Of a stretch of 64,000 nt of DNA, positions 26,242 through 35,839 are shown in pieces; the stretch's first letter is position 1, and every line of letters begins with the position of its first letter. Where the stretch lies: NCBI RefSeq assembly GCF_005938645.2, contig NZ_CP042171.1:5394001-5458000 (forward strand), in the 5' to 3' direction. A program made the position numbers and the translations under genes. The notes beneath the pieces were generated by a model. It did no database searches. It worked only from the letters and a program-made list of their open reading frames with translations, and was not told where the DNA came from. Origin of the DNA: Pedobacter sp. KBS0701 (GTDB lineage: Bacteria; Bacteroidota; Bacteroidia; Sphingobacteriales; Sphingobacteriaceae).

Positions 26242-27240
26242 TTACAAGCCCAATTCAGCCGAAATATCCAACATCCTTTGGATCGGTTTACGCGCCTGTT
26301 CAATAATATGCTCAGGAACAGTTACTTCAGGCAGACCATTTTTAATACATAAATATAGTTTTTCTAAAGTATTTCTTTTCATATACGGACAATCGTTACA
26401 GGCACAGCTGTTATTTGGCGGTGCCGGAATAAACGTTTTTGTCGGATTTGCCTTTTCCATCTGGTGGATAATTCCACTTTCGGTAGCCACAATAAATTCT
26501 GTAGCCGGGTTAGTGATGGTGTACTTTAGCAAACCGGTGGTAGAGCCAATGTAATCAGCCATTTTTAAAACCACTTCTTCACATTCCGGGTGTGCAATAA
26601 ATTTGGCATTAGGGTGGCGTTCCTTCAGTTTTGTAATTTTCTCCTGAGAAAAAATTTCGTGTACCATGCATGCACCATTCCATAACACCAAATCCCTACC
26701 TGTTTTTTTCGCCACGTAAGCACCTAAGTTACGATCCGGACCAAAAATTATTTTTTGATCTTTTGGTAAACTCTCTACAATCTGCACCGCATTGGTACTT
26801 GTACAAACAATATCACTTAAAGCTTTTAATTCAGCCGTGCAGTTTACGTAGGTGATTACCAGGTGATCCGGATATTTTTCCTTAAACTTTCTAAATAAAT
26901 GCGGCGGACAACTATCTGCTAATGAACATCCTGCTTTTACATCAGGCAATAAAACGGTTTTATTGGGCGATAAAATCTTTGCCGTTTCAGCCATAAAATG
27001 TACGCCGGCAAATACGATTACATCAGCATCTGTTTTTGCAGCTTCCTGTGATAAGCCTAAACTATCTCCAATATAATCTGCAATATCCTGTATGTCAGGT
27101 TCTTGGTAATAATGTGCAAGGATAATGGCATTCTTTTCCTTTTTTAATTTCTCAATCTCTGCGAAAAGATCGAGCGTAGGATCAATTTCTTCTTCTGCGA
27201 AACCTTTTTTGTTGATTTCTTCTAAGACATCTATGTTCAT
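26242..27240 (-). CDS. nadA: Quinolinate synthase NadA
   Basis: A 332-residue [4Fe-4S] enzyme that condenses iminoaspartate with dihydroxyacetone phosphate to quinolinate. Conserved blocks are ILAHYYQEPDIQDIADYIGD, the cluster Cys in AGCSLADSCPP, YVNCTAELKA, NGACMVHE, HPECEEVV, and the C-terminal NNSCACNDCPYMKRNT. The frame is open to 27294, but the extension is not family-like. MNIDVLEEINKKG at 27240 fits, and the palindrome at 27264-27279 then lies outside the coding region. It is divergent from nadB, whose product supplies its substrate. Confidence 0.95.
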   Translation of the reverse strand: MNIDVLEEINKKGFAEEEIDPTLDLFAEIEKLKKEKNAIILAHYYQEPDIQDIADYIGDSLGLSQEAAKTDADVIVFAGVHFMAETAKILSPNKTVLLPDVKAGCSLADSCPPHLFRKFKEKYPDHLVITYVNCTAELKALSDIVCTSTNAVQIVESLPKDQKIIFGPDRNLGAYVAKKTGRDLVLWNGACMVHEIFSQEKITKLKERHPNAKFIAHPECEEVVLKMADYIGSTTGLLKYTITNPATEFIVATESGIIHQMEKANPTKTFIPAPPNNSCACNDCPYMKRNTLEKLYLCIKNGLPEVTVPEHIIEQARKPIQRMLDISAELGL

Positions 27241-27690
27241 TTTAAAATTTTCCTTTTTTGAATTTTGACGTTGGTCAAAGATAAAGCTTTCCACGTCTCA
27301 ATAATTAATAAGTTATTTTAAATAAATAAATCTTGTTTGTTTATTAGTGTGTTAATAATGTTGGCAAGTTGATAAAATTCTTTCTTTTATATAAGTTGTT
27401 AATCGTTTACTAACATTTAGATTACATTTTTATAATATAATAGGTTTGATTTTCAGGGTTATCGAAAATCAGTTCAATTTTTATCAATACTGGAATGTTA
27501 ATTGTTTATAAGTGGGTAAAAAGTTAATTACTTGTACAAAGCTGCTTAAAAATTGCGCAAAAGATTGTGGCAAATTGTGTTTTTAGAGTAGCTTTAAACA
27601 TTCAAATTTATTTGTTAGGATAATTTAGACACAGAGTTAACATTTATCAACTAGTTGTTAACATCGTGGATAAAGTAAATGTTTTTATTA
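27241..27690. promoter_or_regulatory. Shared nadA-nadB divergent control region
   Basis: 450 bp of AT-rich DNA between two divergent genes of one pathway. Two palindromes stand out. TTTGAC-GTTG-GTCAAA (27264-27279) is close to the nadA start. CAACTAGTTG, flanked by GTTAAC on each side (about 27636-27662), lies about 30 nt before the nadB start. Either could bind a NAD-pathway repressor, but I do not recognise them as NadR, NrtR or NiaR sites. No riboswitch was recognised. Confidence 0.4.
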
Positions 27691-29277
27691 ATGAGGAAAG
27701 TAGATTTTCTGGTAATCGGTTCAGGTATAGCGGGTTTGAGTTTTGCACTTAAAGCTGCAAAGTTTGGTAAGGTTTTAATTGTGACAAAGTCGAACGAAGA
27801 CGAATCGAATACAAAATACGCTCAGGGTGGCGTTGCAGTTGTGGTGGATAAAGGTGATTCTTTTGAAAAACATATCGAAGATACATTAATTGCGGGAGAT
27901 GGATTATGCGACGAAAAAATTGTGGAAATCGTTGTAAAAGAGGGACCTCAGCGCATCCAGGAGATCATTGACTATGGTATAAATTTCGATAAAGACAACT
28001 CCGGTTTCTATGATTTAGCAAAGGAAGGGGGACACTCCGAACACCGCGTTTTGCACTATAAAGATATCACCGGATATGAGATTGAAAGGGTATTGCTAAA
28101 TGAAATTCATGAGAATAACAACATAGAGATATTAACACATTACTTTGCGCTGGAGTTAATTACCCAGCATCACCTGGGTGAATTTGTGGATAAACGTACC
28201 GAAGATATTAACTGTTATGGGGTATATGCCTTTAACACAGAGCTTAACGATGTGGAAAAGATTGTGGCAAATGTGACTGTGATGGCTTCAGGTGGTGCCG
28301 GTCACGTGTACTCGGCCACAACAAATCCGGTTATTGCAACAGGTGATGGTATGGCGATGGTTTACCGTGCTAAAGGAAAAGTAAGGAATATGGAGTTTAT
28401 ACAGTTCCATCCAACGGCTTTATATCATCCCGGAGAGTATCCATCGTTTTTAATTTCTGAAGCTGTGAGGGGTTTTGGTGGAGTTTTAAGGCGTAAGAAT
28501 GGTGAAGAATTTATGCAGGAGTATGATGAGCGTAAATCGTTGGCACCACGTGATATTGTAGCTCGTGCAGTAGATAATGAAATGAAAAAATCAGGGGATG
28601 ACTTTGTGTATCTGGACATTACCATGCGTAGTAAATCAGATATATTAAAGCATTTTCCTAATATATATGCAAAGTGTTTATCCATAGGGATTGATATGAC
28701 GAAAGATTATATACCGGTTACGCCAGCATCACATTATATGTGTGGTGGTATCCTGGTTGATGAATATGGTCGTTCTTCAATCAAAAATCTATATGCCTGT
28801 GGAGAATGTTCTTCAACCGGCTTGCATGGTGCTAACCGTTTGGCTTCCAATTCCTTACTTGAAGCTACGGTTTTTGCACATCGCATTTATCAGGATGCAA
28901 TTGAAAACTTTAAAAATAATGTGATTCCCGATGATATTCCAGAATGGGACTCTAAAGGTGTTACCCAAAGCAATGAAGATGTATTAGTAACACATAACCT
29001 GAGAGAGCTGCAAAAAGTTATGGGCGATTATGTAGGTATAGTACGTTCAGATTTCCGTTTAGAAAGGGCACATCGTCGTTTATTTTTAATTTACCAGGAA
29101 ACAGAAGAATTTTATAAAAAGAATAAAGTTTCGGTTAAACTTTGCGAACTAAGAAATGTCATTCAAACGGCTTACCTGGTGATTAAATCTGCGATGCAAA
29201 GAAAGGAGAGTAGGGGATTACACTATACTACCGATTATCCTGAACATGCTAAAGAACTGGTAGATACTGTTTTTTAG
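27691..29277 (+). CDS. nadB: L-aspartate oxidase NadB
   Basis: A 528-residue FAD enzyme that oxidises L-aspartate to iminoaspartate, the first step of de novo NAD synthesis. The Rossmann motif is FLVIGSGIAGLSFALKA at the N-terminus. Other conserved blocks are SNTKYAQGGVAVV, EGGHSEHRVLHYKDITG, GGAGHVYSATTNP, QFHPTALYHPGEYPSFLISE, TPASHYMCGGILVDEYGRSS and LHGANRLASNSLLE. The C-terminal helical domain is intact. An in-frame ATG at 27679 would add four residues; the ATG at 27691 fits the family start better. Confidence 0.96.
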   Translation: MRKVDFLVIGSGIAGLSFALKAAKFGKVLIVTKSNEDESNTKYAQGGVAVVVDKGDSFEKHIEDTLIAGDGLCDEKIVEIVVKEGPQRIQEIIDYGINFDKDNSGFYDLAKEGGHSEHRVLHYKDITGYEIERVLLNEIHENNNIEILTHYFALELITQHHLGEFVDKRTEDINCYGVYAFNTELNDVEKIVANVTVMASGGAGHVYSATTNPVIATGDGMAMVYRAKGKVRNMEFIQFHPTALYHPGEYPSFLISEAVRGFGGVLRRKNGEEFMQEYDERKSLAPRDIVARAVDNEMKKSGDDFVYLDITMRSKSDILKHFPNIYAKCLSIGIDMTKDYIPVTPASHYMCGGILVDEYGRSSIKNLYACGECSSTGLHGANRLASNSLLEATVFAHRIYQDAIENFKNNVIPDDIPEWDSKGVTQSNEDVLVTHNLRELQKVMGDYVGIVRSDFRLERAHRRLFLIYQETEEFYKKNKVSVKLCELRNVIQTAYLVIKSAMQRKESRGLHYTTDYPEHAKELVDTVF

Positions 29278-29285
29278 TAAAATAT

Positions 29286-29365
29286 CGTCATGCTGAATTT
29301 AGTTCAGCATCTAACGTGCTATATAAATAATACTTTAAAGACCCTGAAATAAATTCAGGGTGACG
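29286..29365. repeat. Repeat element with CGTCAT/TGACG ends
   Basis: The element begins CGTCATGCTGAATTTAGTTC and ends AAATTCAGGGTGACG. It shares the outer ends of families A and B with a different interior (GCTGAA...TTCAGG). It lies just after nadB and 12 nt before the carbonic anhydrase start. Confidence 0.65.
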
Positions 29366-29377
29366 TGAAATAATATT

Positions 29378-29890
29378 ATGCCTCTAATACTACCCGTAAA
29401 AAATAAATATCCAGAAATAGGAAAAGATAATTTCATTGCCGAAAACGCCACCATTGTTGGTGATGTAGTGATTGGTGATAAATGTTCAGTATGGTTTAAT
29501 GCTGTGATTAGAGGCGATGTAAATGCCATTACGATAGGAAATGAATCAAACATCCAGGATGGTGCGGTAATCCACGCTACCTATTTAAAAGCATCAACAC
29601 ACATCGGTAACCGGGTGTCTGTAGGACATAATGCCATTGTACATGGTTGTACTGTACAGGATAATGTTTTAATCGGTATGGGCGCTATAGTAATGGATCA
29701 TGCCATTATAGAAGAGTATTGCATTATTGCAGCTGGTTCAGTTGTGTTGGAGAATACGATCTGCGAAACAGGTTATTTATATGCCGGTACACCTGCAAAA
29801 AAAATAAAGCCCATTACTGAAGAGCAAAGGGCTTTATTAAATAAGTTGCCTGATAATTATATTATGTATTCGGGTTGGTTCACCACTTAG
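29378..29890 (+). CDS. Gamma-class carbonic anhydrase family protein
   Basis: A 170-residue left-handed beta-helix protein made of hexapeptide repeats (NATIVGDVVIGDKCSVWFNAVIRG and onward). The zinc-ligand histidines of the gamma-CA/YrdA group are present in IHATYLKASTHIG, VGHNAIVHG and the second half. The conserved RGD (residues 48-50) and the DGAVIHA block are intact. It may hydrate CO2 or be one of the many inactive or differently specific YrdA/PaaY relatives. The promoter must lie within or upstream of the adjacent repeat. Confidence 0.9.
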   Translation: MPLILPVKNKYPEIGKDNFIAENATIVGDVVIGDKCSVWFNAVIRGDVNAITIGNESNIQDGAVIHATYLKASTHIGNRVSVGHNAIVHGCTVQDNVLIGMGAIVMDHAIIEEYCIIAAGSVVLENTICETGYLYAGTPAKKIKPITEEQRALLNKLPDNYIMYSGWFTT

Positions 29891-29892
29891 GT

Positions 29893-29968
29893 CGTCATTT
29901 CGACTGATGTGAAACGGAATGGAGAAATCTGTATCGAGATAGATCTCTCCGTTCCAGTCGAGATGACG
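29893..29968. repeat. Family A intergenic repeat, copy 3
   Basis: 76-bp palindrome from CGTCATTTCGACTGATGTGA to CCAGTCGAGATGACG, filling the gap between two convergent genes. Confidence 0.8.
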
Positions 29969-29975
29969 GGTTTTT

Positions 29976-31616
29976 CTAAGGAGTTGGAGGTGGTATGACC
30001 AATGGATCTTCCCGTTCCCAGTTGGGTTTTAAATCCATTAAAGCTTTTAAGTACCAAACTTTTTCGGGTTGGTAACCGCCTTTAACACTTCCTGTATCCC
30101 ATATTCCGTTTTTATTATCGTCATATACTACCCTGAGCATATATTTTCCGGCTGGATATTTTGAAAATAAAATCTTTGAATTTTTGCTTACTGGGTACGA
30201 TTTAATAACGTCTTTTTTCTCGTTAAGAAATTGTACAATGTAATTTTTTGCAGTATCTGGTACGGTTACATTTAAAGCCAGAGTAGTGTAGGCATCAGAA
30301 CTCTCCAGCGTAAATTTCTTAGATACATCTTTATTTTTTGCATTAAATATAGCTGTAAATGCACCTGCGCCTAATTTTAGGTCGTAAGTTCTTTTATTCT
30401 TCCATGGGTATTTGAGGTAGTATTTTTGTTGATCTACACTGTCTTTTACCAATTCGAAATTGGTCCGTTTTACAGAATCCTCCAATAGGGTGATCTTTGA
30501 TGGATCAGCACTTGTCATTGGAAATGGGAAAGTCAGGGTTAATTGCTGAAACGGATTTAACTTACCTCCAGACAGGTTATCTGCTATGGTCACATCACGG
30601 GTATAGGTATCTTTTTTACCACGAGTAAAATTTAAAGTCTGCAGTACTTTACCCTGATCCTGAACCGCCACTTTAACCGAATCAAAACTCAGGTCTTTCA
30701 ACCATATTTTGGCAGTATCATTATTCTTGGTGAAGTGTACGTACTTTCCAACATCAACTGCCGGTGGATCCATAACTGTAATTTTAGGGCTTTTAAGCTG
30801 CTGATTGAAGATAATTGATATACTTCCATCATTATTCAGTTTTCGGTCTAAAACGCGAAATTCCGGGGCTAATTCCTTAAAAATTTGAAGGTTAATGTTA
30901 TCCAGATTTTTATCGATCACCACAGGTTCTTTAATAAAACCCACTTCGTCTGAAATTTGCTGATAAATTTTATCACCACCGCCACTGCTTTCCTTAATCG
31001 CGTAAACTTTATAGGTACCTTTTCGTAAGTTGTTTAATTTGTAGGTTCCGGCGCTATCAGTAGTGGTGTATATAGATGGACGTCTCTTTCCAAAAATGGT
31101 ATCTCTTTCTAAGGGAAGAATAAATACGGTGGCATCTTTTTCTGGTTCGTCGCTCAGTGAATTCATGACCTTACCACTGATAGATAAAGAGTCGATGTCT
31201 GGACCGGTTGAAAAAACGTATGATAAATTTTTAACTACATTACCTTCATTTACATCAGCTATGGATTTGCCAAAGTTTAAAGTATAGGTTGTATTTTTTT
31301 CCAAAGAATCCTGAAGTGCAATTTCCAATCTTTTTTGACGCTTCTTTAGAACGGGAAGTTTTTCCTGATCAGGAGAAATTGAAAACTCTTTAAACTCATC
31401 TTTAATATTAAAATATTCATCAAACTCAATAATGATTTTTTTAGCATTGAAATTCCTCGTTTGATTTTTTGGCGTCATGCTTAAAACTTTTGGTGGCTTG
31501 GTATCTTTTGGTCCACCTTGCGGTGTCTGGATACTCGCACAGCCAAAAAATAGGAGGGCGGTTACCAGAACCGCGAGATTTTTAAGGTTAAAATACTGAT
31601 CTTTTAAATTTGGCAT
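29976..31616 (-). CDS. Ig-like (SbsA/Big_5) domain lipoprotein
   Basis: A 546-residue exported lipoprotein. The N-terminal hydrophobic helix ends in a lipobox (LLFFGCASIQ; Cys at about residue 26), followed by TPQGGPKDTKPPKV, the typical opening of this Bacteroidota family. The first Ig-like domain (Big_5) covers about residues 40-140, a carboxypeptidase-regulatory-like segment (SISGKVMNS...TDSAGTYKLNNLRKGTYKVYA) follows at about 145-215, and further beta-rich segments reach the C-terminus with NGIWDTGSVKGGYQPE. It is probably surface-anchored. The function is not known. Confidence 0.88.
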   Translation of the reverse strand: MPNLKDQYFNLKNLAVLVTALLFFGCASIQTPQGGPKDTKPPKVLSMTPKNQTRNFNAKKIIIEFDEYFNIKDEFKEFSISPDQEKLPVLKKRQKRLEIALQDSLEKNTTYTLNFGKSIADVNEGNVVKNLSYVFSTGPDIDSLSISGKVMNSLSDEPEKDATVFILPLERDTIFGKRRPSIYTTTDSAGTYKLNNLRKGTYKVYAIKESSGGGDKIYQQISDEVGFIKEPVVIDKNLDNINLQIFKELAPEFRVLDRKLNNDGSISIIFNQQLKSPKITVMDPPAVDVGKYVHFTKNNDTAKIWLKDLSFDSVKVAVQDQGKVLQTLNFTRGKKDTYTRDVTIADNLSGGKLNPFQQLTLTFPFPMTSADPSKITLLEDSVKRTNFELVKDSVDQQKYYLKYPWKNKRTYDLKLGAGAFTAIFNAKNKDVSKKFTLESSDAYTTLALNVTVPDTAKNYIVQFLNEKKDVIKSYPVSKNSKILFSKYPAGKYMLRVVYDDNKNGIWDTGSVKGGYQPEKVWYLKALMDLKPNWEREDPLVIPPPTP

Positions 31617-31737
31617 ATTTTAAACGTTCTGACGAATTTTTAAACTTTTTGGAACTCTAACATTAAAAAATCTTTTTATTGCTTTGTATCGATTTATTTA
31701 AAGTCTATTTTTATTTATTTAAAATACTGATAATCAA

Positions 31738-33600
31738 TTACTTATTAATATAAACCATTAAAACTGATATATCTGAAGGTGATACACCTGAAATCCTTGA
31801 TGCTTGCCCTAAGGTACGTGGTTTGATCTTAAATAATTTTTCCCGTGCCTCTTTTGAAATGGAAACAATTTTATTATAGTCGAAATCTGGTTTGATTTCT
31901 TTGTCTTCCATTTTTAACATTTTGGCTACAATTTCATTTTCTTTCTCAAAATAGCTTTCATATTTAATTTTGATTTCAGCCTGTTCTATGGTTTCGTTAT
32001 CCAAATTTTTGGTAGCCTCTGCCAATGGCTTACTTACTTTAATCAGATCCTGTAAACCAACATGAGGTCTTCCTACCAAACTATGGATTTTTACATTTTG
32101 ATTTAAAGTGCTCGATCCTAAACTCTCAAGCATTGGATTTGCATCACTCATTTCTATGCCCTGGTTCCTGGTAAATTTTACCAAAGAATCAGCATTTGCT
32201 ATTTTCTGATTTACTTTTTCTAAACGCTCATCTGAAATTAAGCCGAGTTCGTGGCCGATAGGAGATAGGCGAATATCTGCATTATCTTGTCTTAATAATA
32301 AACGATGTTCAGCTCTTGAAGTAAACATGCGGTAAGGTTCTTCAGTTCCTTTAGTAACCAAATCGTCAATTAAAACACCTATATAACTTTCTGATCTTTT
32401 CATGATCAATTCATGTTTATCGTGAATTTTTTGGTGGGCATTAATACCGGCCATGAAACCCTGACAAGCTGCTTCTTCGTAACCCGTAGTTCCGTTAATT
32501 TGTCCTGCCAAAAATAAATTGCTGATCAATTTAGTTTCCAGGGTTAATGATAATTGGGTAGGTGGGAAGAAATCGTATTCAATGGCATATCCTGGCCTGA
32601 ACATTTTTGCCTGTTCAAAGCCTGGTATTAATCTTAATGCCTTAAATTGTACATCCTCAGGAAGCGAAGTAGAAAAACCATTTACATAAATTTCGCAAGT
32701 ATTCCAGCCTTCAGGTTCGACAAAAATCTGATGGCGATCGCGTTCAGCAAAACGATTAATTTTATCCTCTATAGATGGACAATATCTAGGACCTAAACCT
32801 TTAATACGACCTGTAAACATTGGAGATTTTTCGAATCCTTCTTTTAAAGTTTCGTGTACTTCACTGTTTGTGTAGGTAATCCAGCAACAGCGTTGATCGG
32901 TGGTAACTAGGGTGTCTGTGAACGAAAATTTACTTCTATTTTCATCTCCCCACTGCTCTTCCATCTTAGAATAATCTAAACTTCTGCCATCAACACGTGG
33001 GGGAGTACCTGTTTTCATTCTGCCTGATTCCATTCCGAGCTCTACTAATTGCTCCGTAATTCCTGTAGAAGATCGCTCTGCAGTTCTGCCTCCACCGAAT
33101 TTCTTTTCTCCAATATGAATAATTCCATTAAGGAAGGTTCCGTTGGTTAATACCACAGCTGTACTTTCTATCTTTATACCTAAAGATGTTTTTACGCCAT
33201 ACGCCGTATTGTCTTTAACCAATAATCCTACTACACTATCTTGCCAAATATCTACATTTGGGGTGTTTTCTAGGGCTAACCTCCATTCTTCAGCAAAGCG
33301 CATCCTGTCTATCTGAGCCCTGGGACTCCACATAGCAGGACCCTTTGATTTATTTAGCATCCTGAACTGGATCGTAGATTTATCTGATATAATTCCAGAA
33401 TATCCACCCAAGGCATCAACCTCACGAACAATTTGTCCTTTAGCTACACCACCCATTGCAGGGTTACAACTCATTTGGGCAATAGTGCCCATGTTCATTG
33501 TGATCAGTAAAACAGATGATCCTAAGTTGGCAGCGGCAGCGGCAGCTTCGCAGCCTGCATGACCAGCACCAACAACAATCAAATCGTATTTTGAAAACAT
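31738..33600 (-). CDS. mnmG: tRNA uridine-modifying enzyme MnmG
   Basis: A 620-residue FAD protein which, with MnmE, installs carboxymethylaminomethyl groups at U34 of tRNAs. The FAD motif is VVGAGHAGCEAAAAAA at residues 10-25. MnmG signatures include MSCNPAMGGVAKGQIVREVDALGG, RMKTGTPPRVDGRS, NGTTGYEEAACQG and the C-terminal ASRISGVSPSDISVLMVY. In many bacteria mnmG (gidA) lies beside the replication origin and the par genes. Here two parS sites lie immediately upstream of its start. Confidence 0.97.
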   Translation of the reverse strand: MFSKYDLIVVGAGHAGCEAAAAAANLGSSVLLITMNMGTIAQMSCNPAMGGVAKGQIVREVDALGGYSGIISDKSTIQFRMLNKSKGPAMWSPRAQIDRMRFAEEWRLALENTPNVDIWQDSVVGLLVKDNTAYGVKTSLGIKIESTAVVLTNGTFLNGIIHIGEKKFGGGRTAERSSTGITEQLVELGMESGRMKTGTPPRVDGRSLDYSKMEEQWGDENRSKFSFTDTLVTTDQRCCWITYTNSEVHETLKEGFEKSPMFTGRIKGLGPRYCPSIEDKINRFAERDRHQIFVEPEGWNTCEIYVNGFSTSLPEDVQFKALRLIPGFEQAKMFRPGYAIEYDFFPPTQLSLTLETKLISNLFLAGQINGTTGYEEAACQGFMAGINAHQKIHDKHELIMKRSESYIGVLIDDLVTKGTEEPYRMFTSRAEHRLLLRQDNADIRLSPIGHELGLISDERLEKVNQKIANADSLVKFTRNQGIEMSDANPMLESLGSSTLNQNVKIHSLVGRPHVGLQDLIKVSKPLAEATKNLDNETIEQAEIKIKYESYFEKENEIVAKMLKMEDKEIKPDFDYNKIVSISKEAREKLFKIKPRTLGQASRISGVSPSDISVLMVYINK

Positions 33601-33619
33601 TTTATTATATATTTCTTAA

Positions 33620-33635
33620 TGTTCCACGTGGAACA
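33620..33635. promoter_or_regulatory. parS site (ParB binding), perfect palindrome
   Basis: TGTTCCACGTGGAACA is a perfect 16-bp palindrome and a known variant of the near-universal parS consensus TGTTTCACGTGAAACA (two symmetric changes). It lies 19 bp upstream of the mnmG start in a non-coding gap with a second site. Confidence 0.85.
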
Positions 33636-33737
33636 ATTTTATTTATTAGTTTTATAGTCAATATAAACGTGTATATGTTGACTATTTAATATAATGTATC
33701 TTCCTATGCCAGGGTGACAAGTCTAATTATTTTTCAA

Positions 33738-33753
33738 TGTTCCACGTGAAACA
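33738..33753. promoter_or_regulatory. parS site (ParB binding), second copy
   Basis: TGTTCCACGTGAAACA matches the parS consensus at 15 of 16 positions. It is in the same 185-bp gap as the first site, about 100 bp away. Between the two lies another inverted repeat, ATAGTCAA (33654-33661) with TTGACTAT (33678-33685). Confidence 0.88.
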
Positions 33754-33785
33754 TAACGTGGAAAATAGGATAGAATTGTTTTAAA

Positions 33786-35648
33786 TTATTCTGAAAGCTC
33801 TAACCAACGCATGGTGTATTCATCCAGTTCAATTTGTATATTTTCAATCTCACTTGAAATTTCCTGAATTTTAACATAGTCGCTAGCATCTATATTATTT
33901 AGGGCTTTGGTAAGATTTGCAATTTTAGTTTCTGCTTCTACCATACCTCTTTCACTATCTTCTAATTCTTTCTGCTCTTTGAAACTTAATTTTTTTGCAG
34001 CTTTAACTGGAACTTGTTCCATAACAGGGGCTGAGGTTTTCTTGGTTTCTGTTTTCGCTTTTGGCTGTTCTAAACTTAGGCGGTATTCTGAATAGTTACC
34101 ATTGTAAATTTTAACAACACCTTCGCCTTCCATGATAAACAGTTGATCGCTCATTTTATCGAGCAGGTACCTGTCGTGAGAAACCAACATTAAAATACCG
34201 GGGAAGTTTTCTAAAAATTCTTCGAGTACATTTAAAGTATCAATGTCAAGATCATTTGTAGGCTCATCCAAAATCAAAAAATTTGGATTCTGCATCAACA
34301 CTTTCATTAGGTTCAAACGTTTCTTCTCACCACCACTTAACTTCTCTACCATGCCATGTTGTTTCTTTGGCGGAAAGAGAAATAAGGTTAATAGGGCAGA
34401 AGCAGTAATCACAGAACCATCAGCCATTTTGATATATTCGGCATCTGACTTTACAATGTCAATTACCCTTTCTTTTGGATCGAAAGTTAAACCACCTTGT
34501 TTGTAATAACCAAAAACTGTTGTTTCACCGGTATCAACTGTTCCGGCATCTGGTTTAAGTTGACTGGTAATAATATTTAAAAGGGTAGATTTTCCAGTTC
34601 CATTTTTTCCTGCTAAACCAATTCTGTCGCCTTTTTTAAAAGTATAACTAAAATCATTAATGATAGGACGGCCATCAAATGCTTTTGCAATATGTTCTAC
34701 TTCAATAATTTTCCCACCCTGGCGAGACATCTTCATTTGAAGGCTAATACTCTGATTGTCAGACTTTTTCTTTGTTTTTTCCTCTAAATCATAAAAAGCA
34801 TTGATTCTGGCGTTAGATTTAGTTCCACGAGCTTGTGGCATGCGTCGCATCCACTCCAATTCTTTCTTTAATAGCTGTTGGTTCTTGTGTTGAACCGTTG
34901 CATCTAAGGCTTCCCTTTCCGATTTCTTTTCTAAGTAATAAGCGTAGTTTCCATTATAATTGAAAATTTTACCTCTGTCCAGTTCTACAATCGTATTGCA
35001 TACGTTATCTAAAAAGTACCTGTCGTGGGTAACCAACAGAATCGTTTTTTGTCCGGTGGTTAATAATTTTTCAAGCCACTCAATGGTATCAATATCCAGA
35101 TGGTTGGTAGGTTCATCAAGTACTAAAATTTCCGGATCTTCAATCAAAAGTTTGGCCAGAGCTAAGCGTTTCTTTTGTCCGCCGGATAGGGTTGCTATTT
35201 TCTGCTGAAGATGAGTGATGCCCATTCTATTTAAAATGGTCTTGATCTCATGCTCATATTCCCAGGCGTTATGCTCGCTTAACTCTTCATACAAACGGTT
35301 AAGGGTTTTCTCATCAGGATTGGGATCTTCAATTAACTCCTCATATTCCTTGATCAACTGTTGTTGTTTATTCTCCAGAGAAAAAATATGATCACTGATG
35401 GAATAACCTTCGGTAAACTGGGGTTCCTGATCTAAAAAACCAATTTTAACAGATTTATTTTTTACAATTTTACCTTCAAGCGGAGGGAACCTTTCTGCCA
35501 GTAATTTCAAAAGTGTACTCTTACCCGCACCATTAATACCAACCAACGCAACGCGCTGACCAGAGTTAATACCCAAGGTTAAATTCTTAAACAGCCATTC
35601 GTCATGATAACCATGTCCTAAGCCTTCTGCCGCAATTAGTGTGCTCAA
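33786..35648 (-). CDS. ABC-F family ATPase, Uup-like
   Basis: A 620-residue soluble protein with two ABC ATPase domains and no membrane segments. The first domain (about 1-250) has Walker A GINGAGKST, signature LSGGQKKRLALAK and Walker B ILVLDEPTNHLD. The second (about 310-530) has GKNGTGKST, LSGGEKKRLN and FLILDEPTNDLD. The linker is charged. A C-terminal coiled coil (about 555-620) is the mark of Uup, a DNA- and ribosome-linked ABC-F subgroup. Members act on ribosomes or on recombination intermediates. The -7 box TACCTTTG lies at 35686-35693 on the minus strand. Confidence 0.92.
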   Translation of the reverse strand: MSTLIAAEGLGHGYHDEWLFKNLTLGINSGQRVALVGINGAGKSTLLKLLAERFPPLEGKIVKNKSVKIGFLDQEPQFTEGYSISDHIFSLENKQQQLIKEYEELIEDPNPDEKTLNRLYEELSEHNAWEYEHEIKTILNRMGITHLQQKIATLSGGQKKRLALAKLLIEDPEILVLDEPTNHLDIDTIEWLEKLLTTGQKTILLVTHDRYFLDNVCNTIVELDRGKIFNYNGNYAYYLEKKSEREALDATVQHKNQQLLKKELEWMRRMPQARGTKSNARINAFYDLEEKTKKKSDNQSISLQMKMSRQGGKIIEVEHIAKAFDGRPIINDFSYTFKKGDRIGLAGKNGTGKSTLLNIITSQLKPDAGTVDTGETTVFGYYKQGGLTFDPKERVIDIVKSDAEYIKMADGSVITASALLTLFLFPPKKQHGMVEKLSGGEKKRLNLMKVLMQNPNFLILDEPTNDLDIDTLNVLEEFLENFPGILMLVSHDRYLLDKMSDQLFIMEGEGVVKIYNGNYSEYRLSLEQPKAKTETKKTSAPVMEQVPVKAAKKLSFKEQKELEDSERGMVEAETKIANLTKALNNIDASDYVKIQEISSEIENIQIELDEYTMRWLELSE

Positions 35649-35685
35649 TTTTTTTGTATTTCGGATTTATAAAGGAAAATTAGTG

Positions 35686-35693
35686 CAAAGGTA
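35686..35693 (-). promoter_or_regulatory. -7 promoter box for the ABC-F gene
   Basis: TACCTTTG on the minus strand matches TAnnTTTG, 37 nt upstream of the ATG. Confidence 0.5.
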
Positions 35694-35839
35694 AGGATAA
35701 AATACTTGCAACGGCATATTCAAATTGCAAAGGACTTCTGTATCAGGTAAAAATGGCAGAAACTTGATTGATGATAGCCAGGGATGTGCAGATTAGCACG
35801 GAATCTTTTATTGGTTTTGTCATCCTGAGCGGAGTCGAA

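Noticed and set aside
24936..26303. Longer start for the symporter at 26303
   Set aside because: The extension is encoded by the perfect hairpin after nadA and overlaps the nadA stop; the family N-terminus starts at 26174.
28185..28193. Perfect DnaA box TGTGGATAA in nadB, with a near match at 27665
   Set aside because: Boxes are isolated and lie in or beside coding sequence; no cluster or AT-rich unwinding region points to oriC here.
29335..29553. 72-residue minus-strand frame over the start of the carbonic anhydrase gene
   Set aside because: It is a shadow of the repeat element and the opposite strand of a clear gene.
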